From assembly GCA_020186115.1 (NCBI GenBank), contig WSYJ01000001.1, forward strand, positions 1,240,001 to 1,304,000: 64,000 bases of DNA, written 5' to 3'. The notes under the pieces are model-generated. The model was not told the DNA's origin, ran no database searches, and worked only from the letters and a program-made list of their open reading frames with translations. The position numbers were made by a program, and so were the translations under genes. This stretch comes from Histomonas meleagridis. Lineage: Eukaryota > Parabasalia > Tritrichomonadida > Dientamoebidae. Below are positions 9,575-19,005 of this stretch, one piece after another. The stretch's first letter is position 1. Each line of letters opens with the position of its first letter.

Positions 9575-10145
9575 TTATATTTTTGCAATGAATGGCACTC
9601 CTTTTTGATTTTTCTTGAAATGCAGCTTTAATTTCCCTGTTTCCATATTCCATACTCTGCAAATGTTATCTGTTCCTCCAGTTCACACTGTGAGTGAATC
9701 ATGATTTGTAAATGTTATGTCCCATACTCAATTTGTCTGATTCTTATCTGCAAAAATATTTACACCTTTGTCTAACGACCATATTTTAGCTGTGGAATCT
9801 GGACGAAGATGTGGCAAATAGTCTTCCGCAAGATTTGCTGCAACACGTGTGATGAACGCATTATGTTCACGAAAACGACGAAGCTCAACGATGATCTGGA
9901 GCATTGGTGGTAATAACAACAATTCCATATTGGCAGCCAACAATTACGTCATTATCGTGATTTGAAGGAACAATTGATTTGATTGGATTTTGCGAAATGC
10001 TAGATGAAACAAGCTGTTTGCCATTTAGTGGACTCCAGACTTCAATCTTGCCTTTTTCATCTCCTAAAACAACAAGCATGTTAGCACAAATTAGACAAAT
10101 CGTATTGATAATGAATCCACTCGTAAAAGAGAAAATGAGACGCAA
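9575..10145 (-). pseudogene. LST8-like WD40 pseudogene
   Basis: The minus strand gives WD repeats matching the family of LST8, the WD40 subunit of TOR kinase complexes. Reading N to C: VVLGDEKGKIEVWSPLNGKQ, then after a frame change RPDSTAKIWSLDKG, then VWDITFTNHDSLTV, TGGTDNICRVWNMETGKLKL and a C-terminal QKGVPFIAKI with TAA at 9575-9577. The order fits LST8 (V-W-D ... D-N-x-x-R-x-W ... E-T-G ... H-x-K). It carries at least one frameshift (9885-9943 overlap) and two in-frame TGA codons, one where LST8 has the Trp before VWD. It has no intact start. Neighbouring genes use TGA as a normal stop, so this is a dead copy. Confidence 0.7.
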
Positions 10146-10527
10146 ATAAGATGAAACTCATTTTTTTTTTCAGGTTTTGTCTTCACTACATGAATAAAAT
10201 TGTTTCCAATCGAAAAATCAATCAGCCACATTTTTTATCATGTCCTTGAAGAATCTACTGTGGCCATTGGTTTTGGCATTTCTTTTTTTGTAAAGAAATA
10301 TAAATGAATTTGCTGTAAAAGGTAATCATCAATCAATTTGATAATAAACTTCGTGAAGGGCGAATTTAGCTGTCGAGAAAGAAATGGAAGGACTTTTACT
10401 TATAGCAGTCACCTAAATCATATGAAGCAGAAACAAGAAATAGGGGATTTTTCTCAATTTTCATTTTCAGTTAAAATGCCAGACAGTTAAATTGAATGAA
10501 TAAACCATTGAGAGTCAAATTTGACCG

Positions 10528-10598
10528 AAAAACGACCATTCATGCATTCAAATTCATAAACCAATTAAAACTTTTTAATATGCTAAATGGTCGTTTTT
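10528..10598. repeat. 13-bp inverted repeat containing Myb-like cores
   Basis: AAAAACGACCATT at 10528-10540 and its exact reverse complement AATGGTCGTTTTT at 10586-10598, separated by 45 bases. It lies 130-200 bases upstream of the secreted protein at 10730. It could be a hairpin or two opposed factor-binding sites. Confidence 0.55.
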
Positions 10599-10729
10599 AT
10601 TATTTGGTGACTATGAAGAGAAGCGGTTTCACCTTTTTGAACCACGTGACAACGTTTTAACGATAAAATCAAGCTCAAATTCATGTCATCTGCCGCTTAA
10701 ACCTCTTTTTGCTGTCAAATGCCATTGTT

Positions 10730-11281
10730 ATGTTTTCTTGTTTCTTACTTGCATTCCTTATTACTAACAAACACGATGTCACATTAGAACAAAACAAAAT
10801 CAACTGGAAGGGTATCTGGAATGGTCTCAAGAAAGTTGTTAATTTCCTCTCAAAACTTTTCGATCTTATTGAGGAAAGCTTCGAAGAAAATGAAGATGGT
10901 GAACTCTACTTTAATGGATACAAGGTTGTCGATATGAAGTTTGGAGATAGTGATGAACCAGAAGAAATTGTTCTTGAAAATGACTTAGGAATCAAGATCT
11001 GCATAATGCCAAAGATTGTTGACTTTGGTAATATTGAAGAACTTCCAGATAACAAATGGAACTGGAGCAAGATCTGGAATATTGTTAAGAAGGTTATTCT
11101 CTTCGTTGCTGACCTTATCCAATCCAACAACCTCACGTTATCTGAAGAAGACAGTGGAGATGTTGTTTCACTTGGTGATTACACTCTTACTGATGTCAAT
11201 GTTGATGAACTCGGAGCTCCTCATGGTTTCACACTTGAAAATGCAGCTGGCAATAGCATTCAAATCATTATTATGATGTAA
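10730..11281 (+). CDS. Small secreted protein with internal duplication
   Basis: 183 aa from the first in-frame ATG at 10730, which opens a signal peptide (FSCFLLAFLIT). The mature part consists of two similar halves. Half 1 begins INWKGIWNGLKKVVNFLSKL and half 2 begins WNWSKIWNIVKKVILFVADL; each continues with an acidic stretch, a short beta-like block (YKVVDMKF / YTLTDVNV) and ends near-identically (IVLENDLGIKICIM / FTLENAAGNSIQIIIM). The W-x-x-I-W-x-x-x-K-K-V helices are amphipathic and look membrane-active, but no known family is recognised. The likely location is secretory organelle or outside the cell. The small amphipathic protein at 52183 has a similar general design. Confidence 0.6.
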   Translation: MFSCFLLAFLITNKHDVTLEQNKINWKGIWNGLKKVVNFLSKLFDLIEESFEENEDGELYFNGYKVVDMKFGDSDEPEEIVLENDLGIKICIMPKIVDFGNIEELPDNKWNWSKIWNIVKKVILFVADLIQSNNLTLSEEDSGDVVSLGDYTLTDVNVDELGAPHGFTLENAAGNSIQIIIMM

Positions 11282-11447
11282 CTGCGAATAGTAAAATTTC
11301 AACTTTTATTTATGTTTGATTTGTTCAAATGGTCAAATTCGGATAAACTATTGATTTTTTCAATTAAAATGCGAAAGTACTGAAATGTATTAAATTTTTG
11401 TGATCGTTTAATTTTAAATGGCCGACCACTTAAAATACTTAACAAAA

Positions 11448-13673
11448 ATGTCTGTAATTGGAATTGATTTTGGAAATGAAAATTGTCTTGTAGCAATACC
11501 TCAGCACGGTTCAGTGGATGTCGTTTTAAATGAGGTTTCACAACGATTAACACCAACAATGGTTGCATATTCCGAAAATCGAAGATATTCTGGCGTTTTT
11601 GCATCACAACAACTAATGCAAAATATTAACTCCACTGTTAATCAAATTAAACAATTGGTAGGACTTCGCTGGGATTCACCAAAACGTGAAGAGATCCAAA
11701 GTCAAATCAGCTACGAACTAGCTCCACTTACCAATGGTTTTGTAGGTGTTAAAGTTAATTATCTAAATAATCCAACCATATTTGGTGTTGAGCAAGTTCT
11801 TGCATTTTTATTTCGAGGTTTATTTATTATTGCACAAAAAAATAAAGTATTTACAGACCAATGTGTTATAGTTGTTTCTCCTTGGTGGGGCGAAATGGAA
11901 CGCCGAATTATTATGGATTCTGCCAAAATTGCAGGTTTTCATATACTTAATTTATTGAATTCAACAACAGCAGAAGCAATCACATATGCAATGACACATC
12001 GAACAAAGCTTCCAGCGGAAGAAAAGGATGCACTTAATGCTGCTTTCATCGACTTTGGTGATTGTTCAATGAATGTAGCAATTGTCAAATTATTCCAAGG
12101 ATCAGTTGAAGTCAAAGGGTTTGCTTGCGATCCACAGCTTGGTGGATCATATTTTACAGCTCCTCTTGTTGGATATCTCCGACAAAAGACCATTGATAAA
12201 TACAAAATTGATCCTGCCTCAAATCCGAGAGCTATGTTACGTTTTGTTTCATCTGTTGAGAAGCTTAAAAAGTCTCTTTCTATTAACCCTGTCATTCCAT
12301 TTGAAGTTCAATTAAATGATATTGATGTACATTTCCATGTCAAGCGTACAGAGTTTGAAGATCAAATCAAAGATCTCTTGTCACGTATTCCTATGCCCAT
12401 TGAACAAGCCATTAAAAACGCCAATTTAAGCATGGACGATTTGTCAATAATTGAAGTTCATGGAGGAGCGTCACGTGTACCTTTAGTCAAAACTAAGATA
12501 AACGAAATCTTTAAGAAACAGCCAACTCAATCCCTTAATCCTGACGAGTGCTTTGCCCTTGGCGCGGGATTCCAAGCTGCCATTTTATCTCCACAATTTC
12601 GAGTTTCGCTCAATGTACAAGAAATGGCTCATTGTAGCGTCATGATCAAATGGGAGGACCCAACGACAAACGAAACCAATGATAAAGAACTATTCCAAGC
12701 TTTCCAACCAATACCTTCTACGAAGATTGTTCCTATCAAAGTTATATCTTCAATAGATGTTGTCATTTATACAGCAGAATATGAACTAGGACATGTAGAG
12801 ATACAAACCAAATCAGAGGAACTGCAAACTGTGCGTCTGAAAGTTCGATTAACACCAGATGGAATTGTTGATGTAATCGGAGCAACTGTACGGGTGCCCA
12901 AACCGGCCGAACCTGACAAAAACAATGACAACAACGACGCCAAAGGTTCGGACAATGAAAATGCCAAAGATAAGCAAATCGAAAAATCCGTTAAATTCAC
13001 ATATAAACCTTATTTTGGCCTTCCCGCGGAAGAAATCGATGAATATATTAAGCAAGAAAAGCGTATGCGAGAAATTGATATAAATGAGATAAAGATCGAT
13101 GAGGCCAAAAATGAACTTGAAAGTTATATATTCCAACTCGAGACGGCCATTGAACGTGATTACACTGATTTCTTTTCTCCTGAGCACATTGATGAATATC
13201 GGTCATTATTATCAAATATTCGCGATTGGTTCAGTGAAAACGAATTTGAGCGTCAGCCACTCAACGAATATAACTCTCGACTTGACGCGCTGCGATCTAT
13301 TGGCGAACCTGCACTAAAGCGTAAAAACTTCAGAGAGCGAATTCCAATGATCGAAGAAAACATCAAAAGGAGAATCGAAAACGACATGCAAAAGTTGCAA
13401 GAAAACGCGGAAATTAGTGACGAGGATAAAGAGAAATTAATGAATGAAATCAATGAATATGTGGAATGGTTCCAAATAAAGTTGCAAGAAGCGGAGGAAA
13501 CGCCGCTGCACATGGAAATCAACTTTAACACTGACGAAGTCGAAACGAAATTATACAGAATCGAACAGAAAATAGAAAAATTAATACCGAAGCAAAAGGA
13601 GGAAAAGGAAGAAGAAGAAACGAAGAAAGACCAAAATGAAAATGAAAACGAAAACAAAGAAAATGATGTGTAA
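11448..13673 (+). CDS. Hsp110/Sse1-type Hsp70 relative
   Basis: About 741 aa from the ATG at 11448; an upstream in-frame ATG at 11418 adds 10 residues. I prefer 11448 because the family starts M-S-V-x-G-I-D-F-G. The N-terminal nucleotide-binding domain (about 1-375) has GIDFGNENC, VIVVSPWW, the second phosphate motif AFIDFGDCSMNVAIV and VHGGASRVPLV. A beta domain and an acidic linker (Asn/Asp-rich, about 480-505) follow, then a helical lid and a Glu/Lys/Asn tail. The long linker and degenerate phosphate motifs fit Hsp110/Sse1 (HSPA4 class), which acts as nucleotide-exchange factor and holdase for cytosolic Hsp70. A GATCGTTTAA Myb-like site precedes the start. Confidence 0.88.
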   Translation: MSVIGIDFGNENCLVAIPQHGSVDVVLNEVSQRLTPTMVAYSENRRYSGVFASQQLMQNINSTVNQIKQLVGLRWDSPKREEIQSQISYELAPLTNGFVGVKVNYLNNPTIFGVEQVLAFLFRGLFIIAQKNKVFTDQCVIVVSPWWGEMERRIIMDSAKIAGFHILNLLNSTTAEAITYAMTHRTKLPAEEKDALNAAFIDFGDCSMNVAIVKLFQGSVEVKGFACDPQLGGSYFTAPLVGYLRQKTIDKYKIDPASNPRAMLRFVSSVEKLKKSLSINPVIPFEVQLNDIDVHFHVKRTEFEDQIKDLLSRIPMPIEQAIKNANLSMDDLSIIEVHGGASRVPLVKTKINEIFKKQPTQSLNPDECFALGAGFQAAILSPQFRVSLNVQEMAHCSVMIKWEDPTTNETNDKELFQAFQPIPSTKIVPIKVISSIDVVIYTAEYELGHVEIQTKSEELQTVRLKVRLTPDGIVDVIGATVRVPKPAEPDKNNDNNDAKGSDNENAKDKQIEKSVKFTYKPYFGLPAEEIDEYIKQEKRMREIDINEIKIDEAKNELESYIFQLETAIERDYTDFFSPEHIDEYRSLLSNIRDWFSENEFERQPLNEYNSRLDALRSIGEPALKRKNFRERIPMIEENIKRRIENDMQKLQENAEISDEDKEKLMNEINEYVEWFQIKLQEAEETPLHMEINFNTDEVETKLYRIEQKIEKLIPKQKEEKEEEETKKDQNENENENKENDV

Positions 13674-14251
13674 GTAATGTAATAGATAAATAAAAATTTA
13701 TAAAATTTTAAATTTATTTTTATAATCGAAATGTTAATGTTCGCTAATTATTTGTTTGTTTCTATCATTGTAATTTGTCAACAGCCAAATTAAATGATTC
13801 TTGGGTTGTTAAAAAATAAAAATATTGACATTTTATCATAGAATCGTGGTTTGTTATTTATTCCAAATAATTATATGAAATCTTGATTTTTTTGAATTTA
13901 TGATATGATAATTTTCGTGACATTTTAATGATGTACTTATTTAACCTGATTAATAATTTATAATATACGTGGTCCAACCCACCAAAGGACTTGGAAAGTA
14001 AAAAAGAACATGCAATATCTCACCTAGTACCTCAGTATGTTAGATAGTTATGTTGATATCATAGATGACAACGTTGGTTTGGAAGATAATAAATCGCAAT
14101 TTGTCTATTTTTTTTTTTATTTATTCTTCAACTCTCAATTCATATTCTAATTCTGTTTATAAAGAGCATTATTCCTGTTATCGTGTCTTTGTTACTCAAA
14201 CAAGTGAAAACATGCTTGATTTTCCCGATTTATAATTTAAACGGTCGTTTA
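13674..14251. other. Intergenic AT-rich DNA
   Basis: No gene seen. It contains one copy of a dispersed repeat at about 13722-13805 and, just beyond the end of the transposase relic, an AAACGGTCGTTT box at 14239-14250. Confidence 0.6.
13722..13805 (+). repeat. Dispersed repeat, copy 1
   Basis: Shares GAAATGTTAATGTTCGCTAA, TTTGTTTGTTTCT, TAATTTGT and GCCAAAT...AATGATTCTTGG-like blocks in the same order and orientation with about 18826-18938. Copy 1 lacks about 30 bases of the middle. Confidence 0.6.
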
Positions 14252-16226
14252 TTATTCGTTTCTGGTGAGTGTGGTTGTCTCAAAAAACAAATTTTCTTCC
14301 AACCTTACTGATTGTTGTTCTTTGGTATCCTCATCTCCAAGGTCTGCATCATTTATAGGCTCATGTTTGCAAAATGAAATGAGTCTGGCTAAGATTGTAC
14401 AATTGCTGATTAGACTTCCTTGGTAGGTTTCTTCCAACCTAACACCTGTCGCCTTCCACTGAGCATGAATTCTATTCAACCACATCACAAACTCTGCCAG
14501 GTCTAGGCATAACTTAATAGCAGTTTCAAATGATATATCTTCACTTCCAGCTTGTCTCTCCATGACGACATTAACAGCCTCAAACACTTGTTCCATAGTT
14601 AGTTCTTGGGGTGGCTCCTCAAATACATTGCCCTGCTCTTCAGTAAGTTTCACTCCACCTACATTCATCCTGGTTCTTATGTTGATCTTTCGACCTATCA
14701 CAGTTGTCAAATCATTCATTAAGGTGAGACGTGAAAATGCACTCATAATCTTTTCCCAGCTGTGTTTGTTATGACACATAATACGTATTAAACCAAACTG
14801 ACATTCAACATTATGTGTTCCCAATCTTTCCAGACACAGATCATCAGACCTTGCTCTTAACTCTCTCAAAACACCAATCAATGTGTTCATAATTCGAATG
14901 CATTGATTGAGTGAACAACGATATTGCGTACCATGATTACGTTTCACTTGTTGTACATTTGGTGTTAGCCTGTCTAAGTTTTTTGCATGATATGCAAAAA
15001 TATCAAGTGAAGAACAAAGATAATCCAGTCGTGTTTGAGGTGACAGCGATGAATTACGAATAGCATGTGACCATAGAGCATACGGAAGTATGTAAAACGC
15101 CATGTTAATGTGGCTAGAATGTAACAATTGGAAGAAGTTTGCCATAGTAAAGATCTTCAAACAATAATGATCCTTAATCCTTCCCTTTGGTGACGTGTCT
15201 GTTAATGGAGCTCCAAGCTGTAGTACTTTTTCCATATCAAGCGCGGTGAAGGCTAGCTTACCGTTTGTACATATTGAGATTTGTCCATTCAATATCCTGC
15301 TTCTAGCATTTTTCAATATATGTAAGAAGTCGCCAATTATCAATCTATCATTCTGCAGAATCCCAAGTGCATCTTCAATTCCCTTATTTCTAAAAATAGG
15401 CCACCACTGGTTGAATCGTTCGCGATGAATTATAGAGTATCCAGAATCACCGTCACTTGCTATACAGCAAACATTGAAACCATTTGCATCTAAAAAATCA
15501 GCAGATATCTTAGCCGAATTCTGACATCTTAATCTGCATTGTCCTTTATGTATGGTAACACATGTAAAGGAAGACATTTATACTTGCATGATAAAGGTTG
15601 TAAATGTATTAAAAATGCATTATTGTCCCCTCTCTTTGCATCATAAATTTCTTTTGTAACGAGTTCCATTGACATAGCATCTATACCCAAAACAATATCC
15701 ACTTTCTCAGAATACTGAATGTTATGTCTTCTTCTAAATACGTCGATAATGCGGATTGTTTCCGAACACTTGGTTAAACACTCCTTCCACGAATTTTGAA
15801 TTTGGCTAAAGTGATTGTACAGCGTCTGTTTACATGGCAATGTTATGACGGAGCGAAGATAGTCATAACACTTACTTCCGAGAGTTCTTAATATGAAACA
15901 AAATATAATTACATTGGGACTCCATTGCCGAGATTTAGGAAAACGATTGGAATTGTTCTGTGATTCAAATGATAATTGTTCCCCAAAAAATATGGGTTTG
16001 TTTACGGGCTCGGCAACCGATTTTTATTTCCTCAAATATTCTTCATAGAACTCCCTTTGACCCTTAAAAGATCTTGGTGGAAGTATTGTGGGATCATGAT
16101 CTTCTATTATTTTCTCGAGTATCTGGGTTCTTATCTTGTAGTACCCCAGTGTTCGAGATTAGAAATATCCTTTTTAAGCCTACCAATTTTCCTGGAAAGG
16201 GTTGCTTTCTCTGTTTTTTTGCTCAT
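14252..16226 (-). pseudogene. P-superfamily-like DDE transposase, broken
   Basis: Read N to C on the minus strand, it has a coiled coil (SRKIGRLKKDISNLE, start near 16226), then after a frame change PPRSFKGQREFYEEYLRK and an in-frame TAA at 16024-16026. Next come RQWSPNVIIFCFILRTLGSK and YDYLRSVITLPCKQTLYNHF, which match the region of P-element/THAP9 transposases before the RNase H fold. Candidate catalytic residues are D in VLGIDAMSMELV, D in CIASDGDSGY, a downstream H-x-x-K (LHILKNARSRI) and E in NVECQFGLIR. A second frameshift lies near 15545-15577. At least two frameshifts and one stop make it inactive. No THAP zinc finger or terminal repeats were identified. Confidence 0.7.
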
Positions 16227-16795
16227 TATATTTGTCAAAATTGATTTAACATGATCGTTATGAATTGAAAAACTTATCGTTCATACGTTAAGATACAGTG
16301 AAAAGAAAATCTTTTGCACCTATCTCCTTCACTTGCCACTACGCTTATAACATATAAAAGATCAAAGAGTGATGGTGTATCATTCTATGTAATTTTATTG
16401 CATAAAAAGCACAGTGTTTGATTGTCAATTTTTTTGTTACCGTGAATTGACCTTCCTAGAATATATAAACAGGAAACCTCACACTTATGCTAATAGATAT
16501 CCAATTGCATGCAATTAATTATATAAAATATAAAAGTTTTATTCTTTTTACATATTAGAAAGCATGATGAAATGATTTTGTTATTAGTTTTCTTGATATT
16601 AAACGTTGAAAACATTTCAACATTGATATATATTTGGTCTGATTCTATTGAAGAAATGTTCATTTTTTGGGAGTTTTTTTTCGCTTCAATAGTTAATAAA
16701 ATATTTTCCGTATATACATATTCTTGAAAAATTTTGGGACAAACGATACATTATTTTTTGTATTATTTTTTTCTGAAAAAGACGATTTTTGATTG
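16227..16795. other. AT-rich spacer upstream of transposase relic
   Basis: The transposase frame stays open a little upstream of the ATG at 16226, to a TGA near 16271. Beyond that no gene is seen. Confidence 0.5.
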
Positions 16796-17610
16796 TTGAA
16801 TTTATTAATTGCTTTTTTTAATGATGATTATCATTTGTCCTGTACGGAAATTATTGAAAATTCTTCAATTTCGATGTAAACTATTCAATAGCATTTTAAC
16901 CCACTCCTGCGGTTGTGATCGTATTTCACTGAAAAAACCGGGTTGTGATCACAACCACTCGCGCCTTCGGCGCTCGCATGAAAAATTTTATTGTGAAATT
17001 GTATACTCGTTTTGTCTCCTATGAAACAAATGGATTAATGAACCCTTCAACTTTATGTGCGGAAGATATTGTTGTATTCTATTTGACACCGTTGTATAAG
17101 GTGTTTCATGTGTATTCCGATTGTTAACGGTTTTATCGGGTCCACAAAAATCTTCAGTCCTTTCCACTAAATTTTCACATTTTTTTATAACTGTATGCTT
17201 TTAACTTCTGCTATAACCTTTTGAATTACACTTTTTTCAATGATTTTCATAAATTTTACTTGATATTATTTATTTTGTTACATACTCTCTATTCTGATAT
17301 AATTTATTGATTTATTGAAAATCGTATTGTATTATATAAAATTATCATCTATAATCAATAAAAAATATACTTCATTGTATTTATGATATTCAGCGTGCCA
17401 AATTATATATTTTATCTGCATTTGCTGCTTCATATCTGTAACAATGGTCTTCCTTCAGCCTATAACGGTCGCTAGTACGATAGAGCGAAAATTTTAAATT
17501 GAATAGTTTACTCATTAATTGAATGATTTTTGAGAATTTTCGTACACAACAATGATGATTATTATTGTTATCATTATTTTCTTTATGTATTTTCGATAAA
17601 TATTCAATCT
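16796..17610. repeat. Diverged inverted repeat (foldback) about 0.8 kb long
   Basis: The arm at about 16796-16900 (plus) and the reverse complement of about 17482-17610 share GATTG..., TAATGAT, TGTACG-AAATT, AAAAT, TTCAATT and GTAAACTATTCAAT in the same order. Identity is partial, so the element is old. The loop carries a GC-rich palindrome and hairpin at 16941-16973. No intact transposase lies inside. It may be a foldback or MITE-like element, or two copies of a dispersed repeat in opposite orientation. Confidence 0.5.
16941..16973. repeat. 16-bp palindrome followed by GC hairpin
   Basis: GGTTGTGATCACAACC (16941-16956) is a perfect palindrome. Four bases later GCGCC-TTC-GGCGC (16961-16973) can form a tight hairpin. 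GGTTGTGATC also occurs once 30 bases earlier (16911-16920). This is the most GC-rich spot in the surrounding kilobases of AT-rich DNA. Confidence 0.7.
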
Positions 17611-18825
17611 GATTCAATAATTTTATGAACAAATTTAATTAGAAAATGATTTATAAAAAAAAAAGCTTGAGTTACATTTATCTATTCCTTTTAAATGTGC
17701 TTTTAAATTTTAAATATATTACATTTTTCAACTTATTTAACATTCTATTAAATGATGTTGATTTCTCTATTTCTCCGAATATTAGTCAATACATACCACC
17801 GTTTCTAGCTTTATTCTGAAATTGTCTTTGAGAATAATACGGGCTGATTGAGTGATTTTTATTCGTCCACTCATTCAAATTTGACTTCGAACCAATTGAA
17901 CATGTAAATTGATATCAACTGATTGAGAAAAAAATAAATCCATACTTATACATATTATTAGTTTTGCTTTTATAATATCTTTTTAATTTTAAATTCTTCT
18001 CCATCATATTTCGGATTTTGTTAAATTTTGTAAATTCTCAATATTCTAAAAAACAATATCATATAATTTACAAATTTAAAATTGAAGAAATATAAAATAA
18101 GTTGTATAAACTATCACAAAATTACAATATCATAATTATACAAAATTTTTTATGAATAGCTTTTATATAAAATTTCATATGGAAATTATTTATTATCTTA
18201 TTATTTTGCACCATTTTGGATGTCATGACATTTTTACTTCATAAATTTAATATTCATTGAATCAATTATATTGTGGATTTGAAATTTTTGATTTACTTTT
18301 TCTACAAATATCTATATTTATCATATATAAATAAATAATTATAAAGAATTAATACTTATTATAATTATTAATAAATATGGAAAAAAAGTGTTCTCATTAA
18401 TACTATTTTTAGTTTCTCAAAATGATTTTTAATTAAAAAGTTTTCTTTTCTCTTTTCATCTCCCTTTTTTTAGTGATTTTTTCTTTCTAATTTTTTATTT
18501 TATAATAAAGGAAACAATATGTTGTAATATTAAATCCTTTTTATCGAAGGGTATTACTTTACTATAAATATCCATATTTCTAAAAAAAAATAAAATTTAT
18601 AATACGAATTTATACTCTTAATTTTATATGAATATCTGATAACAAAATACATTTATGAATATATAATTCGTTTTGAAATGTGATTTTCTTCAATGGGTTT
18701 ATTTAAAACATAAATTGATATATTAATTTTGTTTTTATTCTTCAACAATTATTATACTTGGTACAATTGTCACTTTTCTTGTTTATATTAAAAATTTGTA
18801 AAAAGAATATAATTCATTTATTCGT
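17611..18825. other. Extremely AT-rich spacer
   Basis: No open frame with coding character on either strand; short A, T and AT runs throughout. Confidence 0.6.
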
Positions 18826-18938
18826 ATGATCGAAATGTTATTAATGTTCGCTAATGATTTGTTTGTTTCTTTTTATTGATTTTGCTTAAAGGTAATTTGT
18901 ATTTTATTTATTTGCCAAATCAAATAATAATTTGTTGA
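18826..18938 (+). repeat. Dispersed repeat, copy 2
   Basis: Direct copy of the sequence at 13722-13805, with about 30 extra bases in the middle (TTTTATTGATTTTGCTTAAA). The two copies bracket the 5-kb tract containing the transposase relic and the foldback. Confidence 0.6.
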
Positions 18939-19005
18939 AATGAATGAAAAAGTTTTTTATGCATTTGATGCCATTTATATGGAACAAAATTATTAAAAAA
19001 GAAAA

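Noticed and set aside
9575-9943. Possible TGA recoding in the LST8 relic
   Set aside because: Intact genes here, such as MLF and the kinase at 30061, use TGA as normal stop, so a variant code is not supported.
13253-13657. 134-aa minus-strand Ser/Phe-rich frame
   Set aside because: Antisense shadow of the Glu/Lys/Asn-rich tail of the Hsp110 gene; the composition is fully explained by that.
16945-17127. 60-aa plus-strand frame crossing the GC palindrome
   Set aside because: No start element and no homologue I recognise; the first part is palindrome sequence. May be debris of the foldback.
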